Positions 54,242 through 64,000 of a stretch of 64,000 nucleotides of DNA are shown here, piece by piece; within the stretch, counting starts at the first letter, position 1; each line of letters starts with the position of its first letter. The notes beneath the pieces were generated by a model. The model saw only the letters and a list, made by a program, of their open reading frames with translations, ran no database searches and was not told the origin of the DNA. The translations under genes and the position numbers were made by a program. Source of the stretch: Cryptomeria japonica (Eukaryota > Streptophyta > Pinopsida > Cupressales > Cupressaceae); contig NC_081407.1 in NCBI RefSeq assembly GCF_030272615.1, forward strand, positions 102,533,897 through 102,597,896, in the 5' to 3' direction.

Positions 54242-54598
54242 TTATTTTCTACAGGGATAGTGTTTGATTTTGCAGCCCCTGCCACCCACCAATGACCTAC
54301 GCACACCTATCGGCAACCTACAGTCCACCGACCACCCCTCGCGGCCCCCGCCACTCGCTGACATCCTTCCCTTCTGGGCTCCCACTACCATCAACCTTTC
54401 GTGGTGGCTACCTCCACCGGAAATCGTACCACTTCCAGGATTCCCGCCACCTATACTCAATCGGCCTGACCCCCACTGCCACCCATGCTGCATCTCCGAC
54501 CGTTGACTGTCGGCTTGATCTCTCGATGATCACCATCATCGGCTCTCTCCTCGTCGACAACCTATCACGTGGGCTCCATGACCCCACCATGCGGACAT
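54242..54598 (+). other. GC-rich, proline-coding block in element G leader
   Basis: Strikingly C-rich against AT-rich flanks. Plus-strand frame from 54,264 to 54,506 reads a proline-rich peptide (PPTNDLRTPIGNLQST, PPPEIVPLPGFPPP). No domain recognised; a second overlapping frame runs to 54,600. It may be a captured host gene piece or an unusual leader. It is cut on the right by solo LTR H. Confidence 0.4.
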
Positions 54599-54603
54599 GA
54601 TTG

Positions 54604-56087
54604 TGTTGGCATTTCAATAAGGATATTGAGAAGGTTGTTGATGACTATGGATATAACTGATTAAGGATGTTCACTGTCTTAATATTATTGTTTGGTCATT
54701 GATGTCAAGAAATTGATTTTCTAATTCAGTATGATGTTGCCATATCTTAAGCAGTATGATTTGATGAGTATAAAGATGTCGGTGAGTGACACAAAAAGAA
54801 TGTGATGAATAAGGGGAGGAATAAGTTATTCAATGGGCAACTATTACCGAGTTAGACAATGATGAGATCATGATGTTTAGATTGTTTTGATATCCTACAT
54901 ATGTTGTTGATTGTAAGGTTAATACTATACTATGTTACCGACCAAAGAACCTAGTTGGTAAACCCTAAGGAACCTAGTCGGTAAAACCCTAAGGTTATCG
55001 CTATCAGTTAATGAAGGCAGAATGTCTACCGAGTGAAGTTTAGTATTTACCGAGTTTCAACCGAGTAATAACAGAATGCATTGAATGAATAAAAGCATTA
55101 TTTAATGAAGGAAGCTAATGAGCTAGAGTTGATTAAATGATTAGTAAGCTGTGTATGAAGTTTGTTAAGAATCTATGGTAACGAAAGATCGACAAAAAGA
55201 TCTACAGCTCAGATTGAACCACAATACCGTAGCACAAGTTCCAAGAAATGTATGCAAGTTCCAAGGTGAGGTAAAACATTTTTCAGATCGAAGGATACAT
55301 TGAACCTGGTCAAGATTGAAGATCTGATGGCTATGATTGATCATGGGAAATGTGATCAAGGAGATTAAGCAGTTGGAAGATTGTTTATAAATAGGAAACT
55401 ATTGATAAACAATGTATGCGGGCAAGTGTATGCACAGGGATGCTACATAGTGATTACCGAGCACAGAAGCTTGAAGACCTATTTTAATAATAGAGTATAC
55501 AGCCCAACAGAGGGACAAGATAAGTCCTATGAATTGATTGTATTGAGCAAATAAGAATCTACTTTAACATTTTAGATGTGAAGTTGCAGATATATTTTAT
55601 TACTGTTATTTTGTGAAGTGACAGAAAATCTCTTAACCAAGTGGACTTAACAATCTTATTTGTAAAACCCTCTAGCAAGGTGACATTCTTATTGAGTGGT
55701 TGAAATCCTTTAACAAGGTCACTTCTAACAAGGTGAAGATCTTAACAGATATGAGGGAAATCCCTTAACCGGGTCACATCTAGCAATGCATTTGTAATCT
55801 TTAACAGGATTTGCTTTTAACCGAGCATACTCTAGAAGAGTATATTTCTTAGTGGGTCCGAAATCCCACAGTGGTTTTTCCCTATTTGGGTTTCCATGTT
55901 AAATCTGGTGTTATATGTTTTGTAATCTTATCTATTTATGGGTCTGCATGCTTTACTATTTTTTCTGATAAGGTTACCGAGGTTGAATCTGTTGTTTTTA
56001 TTGAAGATTAAGTTTGAATGATTCACCCCCCCCTCTCATATTGTATGCTTGGCATCTGTACTAAACATATTAGTAGCAGATCTATCA
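54604..56087 (+). mobile_element. Solo LTR H inserted in element G
   Basis: 1,484 bp, TGTTGGCATTTC...TCTATCA, flanked by perfect duplication GATTG at 54599-54603 and 56088-56092. It carries the same style of end block as element B LTRs (repeated CTCTAGCAAGG/CTTAACCGGGT phrases at 55,630-55,830; GATTCACCCCCCCCTCTCA near 56,020). No coding or second LTR inside. Confidence 0.88.
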
Positions 56088-56092
56088 GATTG

Positions 56093-56913
56093 TCCTCTGC
56101 ATAGTCACCATATAGAAAAGCCACGTCAGCCTGCCACTTGTACCTCTGCCACGAAATTTGCACAGTTAGTCAGTCCGTACTGTATAGATGTCGACTTGGC
56201 AGGGGAGGTGAAGCTCATTTGATGGCTAGACAACTGTCAATTTTAAGCTCATGATTTGCTAACATCAGCACTACGTCAGCAGTATTTTGAAATTTTTTGG
56301 ACCCCCTCTCATTGAGATTTTTAGTTTTGCAGTTCAACTTTGGAAGGCCATATCTTGCTCATTTTTGCTCCTTTTTTTGTGCAATTTTTTTTGAAATGGG
56401 CTATAATTTCGTGCTCTTCATAGTGGTGGAGGAATGTTTTGATTTTGATGGAAAGATTTTTCAGAATTTTCATATTTTCATGACTATACCTGTCTAATCC
56501 CATATTTTACAACTTCTGAGGCTTCGTTTGGGGTCATATGACCTCCATTTTTTTTAAAGTGCATATATTTTTGTCTACTTTCATAATCTGCTATTAGTTT
56601 GCAGTGATTTTGAGGAGAAATTATACTTTCAGTATTTGGTCATTTTTGGCCTATTTGGTACTTGTATTTTGCTTGGATCTCAGTTTAGATCACTTGTAGT
56701 ATTTGTTGAAGTCTCTTATATCTCATTTTGAGAAGTTGTAAATTTGAAACCAGAAGTCCACCTTGCCTTGTTTTACAAGTAGCCCATTGTATATGCACTA
56801 AGTATAAAGTGCCAAATCATCATTTTGGGGGGGTTTCTTGATTGAGTAATTTTGGTGGGGTGTCTTGTGTGATTGTGCCTCTCCCTATCTTGTGTTTTTT
56901 TCATTTTGGTGCT
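56093..56913 (+). other. Element G leader, remainder
   Basis: Non-coding stretch between solo LTR H and gag; T-rich. No feature recognised. Confidence 0.5.
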
Positions 56914-58213
56914 ATGGGTTCTCCTAAATTTCTACTTTTAACTCCTCATAATTATGCTTCATGGAAGATTAAGGCATGGAGTAAACTAATGGAAAAATGA
57001 CTCATTCATTATGTAAATGGAACTATAAGATCACCACCTGATCCTAAGGCTGATCCTAATGCTCAAATTGAATGGTTGAGTAAGAATGCTATGGCACTTG
57101 GAACTCTTAGAAAGTATGTATCAGATGACCTCATTTTTCACTTTGATAAGTGTACTACAATTTAAGAGGCTTGGGATATTTATGAGAAATTGTATGGTCA
57201 AGTTGATGATATTAAGGGCTACAAGATTGATAGTGAACTCACTACCTTGGATCCCAAGGATTTTGATACAATCAAAGATTATGTCACAAAAGCAATTGAG
57301 CTAAGAGAAAAGCTAAAGGATTGTGGCATTGGCAAAAAGGATGCTCAATTGGTTTATAACTTATTGGACAAGCTTCCTTCAAAGTATCCAGCGTTTGTAT
57401 CTAGATTTCACACCCATAGGTTAGCTCAAGGTTCCTCATATACTTCTTCCTCATTTGATGCATTCATGGAGATGTTGATATTTGAGCAATCTAAGTTCAC
57501 CAAAATGGGGATTCTCAAATCTTCAAAGTCACAAGCTTTGGTGGCTAACAAAGGGAATCAAAGGAATCAAGGAAAATGCAAGAATCAAAAGCAACCTAAG
57601 TCAAAACCACAACAAGATGGAGCACAATCATCCTCTCCACAACAAGGTGACTCACCTAAGAGGAAATCTTATAAGGACAATCTTTTTTGTGCATATTGCA
57701 AGAAGTCAGGACATGATGAACAACATTGTTACAAGAAGGATATTGATGAGTTGAAGAATCTTCTTGAGAAGAACAAAATCAACCTACCTTCTAGAATGTC
57801 TACATCGGCTTCTTCTTCCAAGGATAAGGACAAAGGAAAGGATCACTCTTTTCGGACAGATAAAGAAAAGGGACAAGCTCTTTGTGCTACTACAAGTTAT
57901 GATTTAGGGAGATGGCTTCTAGATTCAAGGGCTTCTCATCATATGACATCTTCGCAATCTATGTCCTCTTCATTTGAACCATGCCACATGCCACAAATTT
58001 TGGTGGGAAATCATACATACATGGATGTGATTGGGAAATGATCTATTGCCATTGGGGATAACTCCTTCAATGATGTGTTGTGTGTACCCCATTTGACAAA
58101 TATGTTCTTTCCATCTATCAAATCACACATGGGGCAACTAGGAAAACTGTGGAGTTCACACCTGATTTAGTTATCATTAGAGACTTGGAGACTAGAGCTA
58201 TCATTGCGACTAG
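56914..58213 (+). pseudogene. Element G gag and aspartic protease
   Basis: ATG 56914, MGSPKFLLLTPHNYASWKIK, opens a copia gag; stops at 56998 and 57163 interrupt it, then it is open for 283 codons. Zinc knuckle CAYCKKSGHDEQHC (57,690) is intact. Protease: RWLLDSRASHHMTS (57,911), where the usual DSGAS has become DSRAS, so the catalytic triplet is damaged. After a stop at 58039 the linker VLCVPHLTN is followed by a switch to another frame (YQITHGATRKTVEFTPDLVI, 58,118-58,213), then back: two compensating indels. Confidence 0.82.
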
Positions 58214-59025
58214 TGGTTGATCATGCATCTCAGTGGTACTCTTTTTTACATTTTGGTCCTATTGATGAGGTTGATTCTTCGTATGTTGATGATTCAGATA
58301 TTGAGGAGAACTTTGGGTACTTGAGCTTGGGTGTTCTCACATCTGACTCCATTATTGAGCCTTGCATTTCATCTCCTCCTATTGATATCACTTCACCTAT
58401 TTCACCTGATGATGCAACTAGTGTGACAATTTTTCCTTCTTGTGATTCAGTGCAACAAGAAATTTCATGTCTTCCAGCTTTAGTTCATTGGGATGACTAC
58501 TTGACAAACATTGCAGGTTTGTTTGTGGAGTTGTACATTGCAGATTTGGGAGACATCATTGATGACATTCATCTTCTCTTTGATGAAGATGATCCTTCTA
58601 CGGTTGTTGTGAGGGAACACTCTGACTCTCTTGTGCATTCTCTATATGATCATTCTTTAGAGGTTGACATGATTGGGGATACTTTTGTACAACAATTGGA
58701 GGAGGTCTCTTTATTCTTTGAGGAGACATATGAGTCTTTGGATATTATTCTACATTCATCTCCACTATATCTTGGAGTGCCTTTTTCAGTAGTGTGGAGC
58801 AATTTACCACCTTTGGAGGGGGTATCCTTCAACATGGACATGGGGACACTTGAGCGGTTTTTAGATATTCCATTCATCATGAGTATTTTTTCTCCATCTT
58901 CCTTTCATGATTGGGGAGACTTCATGGATACACTTGTGGTTTTGTTCTTCCTAAGGGGAGGAACATTGTTTGACGTTCATGGAGAAATTTCTTCATTCAT
59001 CTTCGAGCTTCTACCATTGGTGTAG
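58204..59025 (+). CDS. Acidic protein of unknown function at the pol position of element G
   Basis: Open for 273 codons to TAG 59025 in the same frame as gag. It begins in the protease/integrase linker (VVDHASQWYSFLHFGP, the copia phrase VDHAS..YSFSHF) so it was probably translated as the end of the gag-protease polyprotein rather than from its own ATG. Then it is rich in Asp, Glu, Ser and large hydrophobics (ELYIADLGDIIDDIHLLFDE, VDMIGDTFVQQLEEVSLFFE). No HHCC site, integrase or reverse transcriptase motif. Being fully open in an otherwise damaged element is notable. No function assigned. Confidence 0.6.
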   Translation: MRLVVDHASQWYSFLHFGPIDEVDSSYVDDSDIEENFGYLSLGVLTSDSIIEPCISSPPIDITSPISPDDATSVTIFPSCDSVQQEISCLPALVHWDDYLTNIAGLFVELYIADLGDIIDDIHLLFDEDDPSTVVVREHSDSLVHSLYDHSLEVDMIGDTFVQQLEEVSLFFEETYESLDIILHSSPLYLGVPFSVVWSNLPPLEGVSFNMDMGTLERFLDIPFIMSIFSPSSFHDWGDFMDTLVVLFFLRGGTLFDVHGEISSFIFELLPLV

Positions 59026-59326
59026 ATTCTACATTGAGGGGGGCTACCTATCTTCTCTTTTTCTCTCATATGGGGGGGACTTTTTCCTCACATTCTTCTA
59101 TGAGAGTTCTTTGTATGTTGTTTCCATCTCTCTTTTGGGGGAGGGTTTTTTCCCATTTTGTTTTTCTCCCTTTCCTTGGTTTATGAGAGATTTCATTGCA
59201 TTGGTTTGCATGCATTTATATTTGTACATGGGTACCTAACATGGCCTCGTAGCCGAGACCCATCTTGCATTGCTTAGTTGCATTGTAGACTTAAGTGCAT
59301 TCCCCTAAGTTGCACTTAAGCGGGGG
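59026..59326 (+). other. Element G 3' untranslated region and polypurine tract
   Basis: Non-coding; purine-rich pieces ATTGAGGGGGGC (59,032), ATGGGGGGGAC (59,070), TGGGGGAGGG (59,136) and AAGCGGGGG at 59,318-59,326, the last bordering the LTR. Confidence 0.65.
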
Positions 59327-59766
59327 TGTTGGTGTAATTATTTATTCATGTTGGAATTATTACACCTTACTTAAGTTTGCTTAGTTACATGCATTTCATA
59401 GTAGTTTGGGTATGAGACAATTGGGTGTTTGTGCCACATTGGGATAGTGTGTGTAAGAGAAATTCCACCTTTTGTGGTCTTATCTTGTTGTTACATTCCA
59501 CCTTCGATGGGTGATCCACCTCATGTGGAATATTATACTGTTTCTCCTACCTACCCTTGTTTCTTATTGAGCCACATGTCATGTTTGTGTGCTCACATAT
59601 CCATATAGCCTTGTCTATATAAGAAGACTCATATTCATTGTATGTAATACTTCATGATCCAGTTGATTAGTATTTTCATCTTGACAGAATACAATTTATT
59701 CCTGTCATCTATTTTGTCTCTCTATTGTACTTTTCATTAAGCTCTTGATCTTGGAAAAATCTCACA
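59327..59766 (+). repeat. 3' LTR of element G
   Basis: 440 bp, aligned with 53367-53827, followed by duplicated ATAAT. Confidence 0.93.
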
Positions 59767-59771
59767 ATAAT

Positions 59772-60342
59772 AATATAATATTCACAAGAACAATATTTTA
59801 GTTATTATGATATTAAAATTATTTATTTTAGTGTTGTTATGGTTATTCTCATGTAATTCAATACTCTATCAACTATAAGTGGAATAAAATTAGATAATAT
59901 TGTACAATATGTCTTACTATTTGTAATGCAATCTCATTTTCAAAAATCAAAATTAAAATCAAATTATGATACATTTAATTTTAATCTACAATGTATATAA
60001 TTCAACAGTACAATTATAATTCAAATCACATTGAATTCTTCTATTTCTAAATCATATAACTATAATCTTACAATTTAGGAATAAACTAATAATAAAATAA
60101 TTCAAAGGATCAATCTTACTTATTCAGATAATAATAGTTACATTTATTAATTCTATTACAATATTAAAATGACAAGTACTCGCCACTACGTGGCACTTGT
60201 TATATTTTGAATATCTTCACAAAATAAATTTTGTCAAATCATATAATCCTTATTTAGTATGAGTAAAGATATTGTAAAATAGTATTGGATGGTCCAAAAG
60301 AAAAATTATATATTACACAAAATGAGTTTGAGAAAAATCATA

Positions 60343-60348
<6 letters not shown>
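59772..60348. other. AT-rich spacer and outer right arm of F
   Basis: 59,772-60,194 AT-rich without feature (a short palindrome CCACTACGTGG at about 60,183). From 60,195 the sequence matches, inverted, 38,780-38,940. No gene. Confidence 0.45.

Positions 60349-60422
<74 letters not shown>
60349..60422. repeat. (TA)n microsatellite
   Basis: About 37 TA units, inside the right arm of F; the matching place in the left arm (about 38,779) has only a short TATATA, so the array expanded after the arms formed. Confidence 0.97.
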
Positions 60423-60424
<2 letters not shown>

Positions 60425-60445
60425 CACAAATATTTATAATTTTGT

Positions 60446-62430
60446 TAGTCAACCCTTTTAAATCTCTCTTACAAGATTTTAGCCAAAACTCTGTCTAGGA
60501 GGCTTACTCGGATCTTGGGCAAGATTATCACTACCACATAAATCGGGTTCATCAAAGGTAGATATATTTTGGAAAATATGATTACCAGTTGTGAGGCCTT
60601 GCATTGGGCTAAGTATGACTCACAGAATGTGGCAATGATTCTATTGGATTTTGAAAAGGCCTATGATAGGATTGAATGGTCTTTTATTTTAGGTATGTTG
60701 GAAACTTTGGGATTCACCTCCAATTTTTGCAAGTGGATTAATATCCTATTAAATGATGCCTCTACAATTATAGAAGTCAATGGGGTATTGTCAGAGCCTA
60801 TGGAACTTCAAAGATCAATTAGACAAGGATGTCCAATTATACCGACTTTATTTGTCATTGTTGCAGATGCCTTGTATTATGTCCTTAGGGTGAAAGAACT
60901 TAGGCCTCTGGTTAAAGGTATCAGACTACCTAATAATGATTCTGATCAATGCTCAGTTTGTAGATGATACTACTTTATTTACTGAATTGACAGAGAGTAA
61001 CTTTGATGTTGTAATACATAGACACTAGTTTTTTTGTAGTACTTCAGGTTCTAAGATTGCACCTCATTAATCTATAGTCCTTCATTGGACAGAGATTTCA
61101 TTAGAATGGTTGGTTAGGAAAGGATGGGGATGGTCTAGTCCCTCTAGAGTGGTTAAATAAATGGGGATTCCCTTTGCCCTATCTCCATCTATCAAGGACA
61201 TGTGGGAATGGATATTCAAGAAAGTTGAAAGAAAGCATCTTAAATGGCGAACTCATCTTCTCTCATTGGCAGGCAGAATTCAGGTGGTTCAAAAAGTTCT
61301 TGCATCCCATACTATTTATTACTCTTCTTCTTAGTAATTTTCCAACTATCAGTTTAATAAATTGGAGAAAATAATGAGAAACTTCCTATGGTCCGATGGT
61401 AAGGGAGGAAAAAAGAGACATTGTGTTAATTGGGAGTGGTGTTGTTCTCCAAGGAAAAATGGAGGACTTGGTATAAAAGATTTGAAAGCACATGGAATTG
61501 CATTAGTCTCCAAATGGATATACAAATTTATAAATGGGGAGGAACCATGGAAAGTACTAATAATAAATAACATTATGTCATCCAAACCAAAGAAGGGTAA
61601 ATCTTGGGCTCAATTGGATTTGTTAGATGCCATTTAGGGAAGGTTTGAGGTGAAGACTTTTCTCTCGATGATCTTTGCTTCTTTATGGAAGGCATGGAGT
61701 CAAGTGAGGTGTTTCCTTTGTAGTAGGGATGCGGTCAATTTTTCCTCTACTTGCTTATACCTAGATAGATCGATTTGGTGGGGGATATATCTTAATGATA
61801 AGCCTCTGGCCCTCACTCAGAGTTGTTCGGCTAAAACATGGCATTCCTTAGGTATCATCCTCATTGGTGATCTATTTATTAGGGGCAGACTTGGTTCTTG
61901 GGATGAGTTGGAAGATAAATATGTGATCCCATCAACCCATAAGAAAACTTATACTCTGGTTGCTAAGGTTGTTGGATCTTTGAACAAGGGAAATGGAAAG
62001 ATGGCACCACCTTCCTTGAGATTACTGTCAAAAACATATATAGCATGATTAAGGAAAAGGATGATATCTTCAGGTGGATCAATAAATGTTGGAACCTTGA
62101 CTTGTTAGATTCTAAATGGTACCACTGAACCTAGCATTCTCTTTGGCATAGCCCCACTGAACCTAACATAGTACCTCCATTGTGGCATGGCAGAGTGTAG
62201 TAATAATATTGAACTGGGTCATGGGATTAGGATGACCCATTTATCTTTGCTTTTTGAATTTATGTTGTTACTTGGTGGTTGGAATACTATAGCATTTTTC
62301 ATACACTCCTCGATTATGGTAGTATGAGATAAACTCTAGTGACACTGATTTTAGTCGTTTAAACTTCTACTAGTGCAAACTTGACATATATTGTAACCTT
62401 TTTGTATACTATATTAAACAAAAAGAAATT
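60446..62430 (+). pseudogene. LINE remnant 2: reverse transcriptase to 3' end
   Basis: Starts in the reverse transcriptase: TLLNLSYKILAKTLSRRL, IGFIKGRYILENMITSC after a stop at 60539, VAMILLDFEKAYDRIEWSFI (60,630, first catalytic aspartate), SIRQGCPIIPTLFVIVADAL, a frame shift at about 60,940, then QFVDDTTLFTEL (60,953; the FVDD box). Downstream: KKVERKHLKWRTHLLSLAGR, EKIMRNFLWSDGKGGKKRHC, NGGLGIKDLKAHGIALVSKW, characteristic of plant L1 ORF2 C-termini. The end is A-rich (ATATTAAACAAAAAGAAAT near 62,410). 5'-truncated at the F arm border. Opposite in strand to remnant 1. Confidence 0.85.
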
Positions 62431-64000
62431 TGTCAATCAAATTTATTAGGTAGTCCTCTTTCCTATGGAATCATAATATAAAAAGTAAGAATTATCTACC
62501 TTTGTTATCATAATTTCGAGTGTTTTAATTTAAAATTAAAAAAAGTAGTTGTTGTTTAATTAGTAAGCATCAGTGCATTATCAAAAATTATGAATAAATC
62601 AATCAATAGTATAATATTTTCTCAAGTTAAATATACAAGGGCATAATCTAAATAGTAAGAATTATATATTTTGGTTATCATAATTTGGAGAGTGAAATTC
62701 AAAATAATAAAAATATGTTTTCTAACTAATAAGTATTAGTGCATTATAAAAAATTATGAACAAGTCAATCGATAATTTTAAGTGCAATCTTAATACCATT
62801 ATTTATTCTATTATTTGATATGCTAATTAGAGTATGAATCTTTAATCCCCCTCTTATTTCTATGATCATATTATCAACTTATTGTGTAGATCTCCAACAA
62901 TATAGATTTTTACTTGTCCTTGTTGAATTAAGACAAGTGAAGCTTAATGTAGTCAATGAATAGTATCATAGAAATAGTTTCATAATGAAGCCTCATTGTT
63001 ATACTTAACCAAGCATAGAAACCCTTCATAGACTTATTAGCATGATGATTATATATGCTTGGTGTATTTAGATTGTCAATTAGGGTTACAATTATGAAAA
63101 TTTCATACTATTGAAATTCCTGAAATAACTTCTAAGCCTAAGGGTGAGATAGGCTACTTGGTGTTTATAATTAGGAAAATTTATTATAATAGAAAGATAA
63201 AAATTGAATTAAATAGTGGATCTAAAAGAACATCTACACAAATAATGGGATATTTCTATAAATATTATTGTTTTTTATCTATAAAACAAGAATATGTAAA
63301 AAAAAAAAAATTTAACCAACACAAAATGTTTATATCACTTTCAATTATTAATTTGATCATTTAAAAATTTAATAAATATTAAATTTTATTGTAAATAAAG
63401 AAATGTCAAATTTCTATTATTCAGTAACTTAAAAATATTATTTTCATAGCTTTTTTTATTTAAAATAAAGAAATGTCATATTCAAGATCCATCACATTTC
63501 TTTTCTACATGTCACCCATATTTCTATTTAAATTTGACCAACTACATGGGTGTGTTAAGTATGTTCTCCTCAGTCTTCAAAGTAAACAACAATCATATTA
63601 TAAATGATTAATGCACTGAAACAATTCTCACTCATTAATCATGTTTTGATTGTCAAACATGATTGAGTAGTCCATTACAAACAAATTTTATTGAAATTGA
63701 TTAATAAAGATGTGATGCAGTCATAAATTAAAGTGCATAAAAGGTGCATTGTACATAAAAAAATAATAATCTCTTATAGCATGCCACAATCAATGCTAGG
63801 TTTTGATAAATCATACAACAAAATGCACTTGAGCTTTATTATTAAATTGTTGTATTGGTTTGTTTTTGACCCAAAAATATACAAACATGTGTAAATGCTT
63901 TCTAATGATGCCAATACTCAATCAATGATCAATAATTCATTGTCAGCCTGATCCCCTCTACAACTATCAATTAGGCAGAGTTGCCCTTTATCTCCATTTC
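62431..64000. other. AT-rich sequence with a ~175-bp tandem duplication; no gene
   Basis: AGTAAGAATTAT...GTTATCATAATTT...TAGTGCATTA...AAAATTATGAA occurs at about 62,483-62,598 and again, diverged, at about 62,657-62,765. The remainder to the window end is AT-rich; the frame at 63,158-63,364 has no recognisable domain and low-complexity codons, so it is not called. Confidence 0.5.

Larger units (their letters stand above)
53367..59766 (+). mobile_element. Element G: copia-type element coding gag-protease plus an acidic protein, no polymerase
   Basis: LTRs 53367-53827 and 59327-59766 (TGTTGGTGTAATTA...CTCACA), perfect duplication ATAAT (53362-53366, 59767-59771). Primer-binding site TGGTATCAGAGCC at 53828-53840, polypurine tract AAGCGGGGG before 59327. 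Internal: low-complexity and GC-rich leader, solo LTR H, gag, protease, acidic frame. Integrase, reverse transcriptase and RNase H are absent. Confidence 0.93.
38750..60455. mobile_element. Possible long inverted-repeat DNA element F, split by later insertions
   Basis: Left arm 38,750-39,190 matches, inverted, two separate right-hand pieces: 48,655-48,905 (matches about 38,940-39,190) and 60,195-60,455 (matches 38,750-38,940). Outer ends read GGTTGACAAATTTATAAATA (left) and GGTTGACTAACAAAATTATA (right, minus). The two right pieces would be adjacent if 48,906-60,194 were a later insertion; both borders show ACTTGTT (48,899-48,905 and 60,195-60,201). Without insertions F would be under 2 kb, non-coding, with arms of about 440 bp, in the style of a non-autonomous Mutator-like or foldback element. 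No target duplication of F itself was found. Confidence 0.45.

Noticed and set aside
58204-59025. Independent host gene at the G 3' part
   Set aside because: It continues in frame from gag-protease and ends before the polypurine tract and LTR, so it is part of element G, though its function is unknown.
62431-64000. Gene at the right end of the window
   Set aside because: Only short AT-rich frames without domains or codon bias; the visible structure is a tandem duplication.

Overview
The window looks like intergenic DNA of a large plant genome, most likely a gymnosperm such as a conifer. That reading rests on the AT-rich background, many long-LTR retrotransposons nested in each other, plant LINE and SINE remnants, degenerate CCCTAAA-type repeats, and no intact host gene. 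The species call is inference. Almost every open frame belongs to a transposable element and most carry stops or frameshifts.

Layout. 1-7.7 kb: decayed Ty1/copia element (A), its reverse transcriptase split by a 2,664-bp solo LTR with a 5-bp target duplication. 7.7-9.8 kb: degenerate telomere-like repeat with a small inverted-repeat insert. 9.8-38.3 kb: an old minus-strand LINE, broken into three pieces that still read in order (endonuclease start at 38.2 kb, middle at 25.7 kb, rest plus reverse transcriptase at 11.6-9.85 kb). Element C (11,628-25,610) lies in the first gap; its two terminal LTRs face each other in inverted orientation and its left LTR holds a complete copia element B (12,210-19,361). 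Element D (25,784-38,204, minus strand, target duplication CTAAT) lies in the second gap. C and D share a glutamine/proline-rich reading frame and a conserved leader block but no polymerase; D also carries an antisense gene with a plant mobile domain.

38.7-60.5 kb: a possible long inverted-repeat DNA element (F), split by element E (39,795-48,313, target duplication ACATT), an LTR element coding for an aspartic protease plus G-patch protein without polymerase, and by a second block holding non-LTR remnants, a tRNA-derived SINE and copia-type element G (53,367-59,766, target duplication ATAAT). G codes for gag and protease followed by an acidic frame of unknown function where integrase and reverse transcriptase should be, and contains a solo LTR (H). 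60.4-62.4 kb: a second LINE reverse transcriptase remnant, plus strand. The last 1.6 kb is AT-rich and non-coding.

A recurring pattern is that four LTR elements (C, D, E, G) lack a polymerase but keep long, partly open frames, as expected for non-autonomous elements mobilised by relatives. A, B and G carry initiator-tRNA-type or copia-type signals, whereas C, D and E share a different primer-binding site beginning TGGTGAACC. Termini, target duplications and repeat periods were worked out by eye; no database search was possible.
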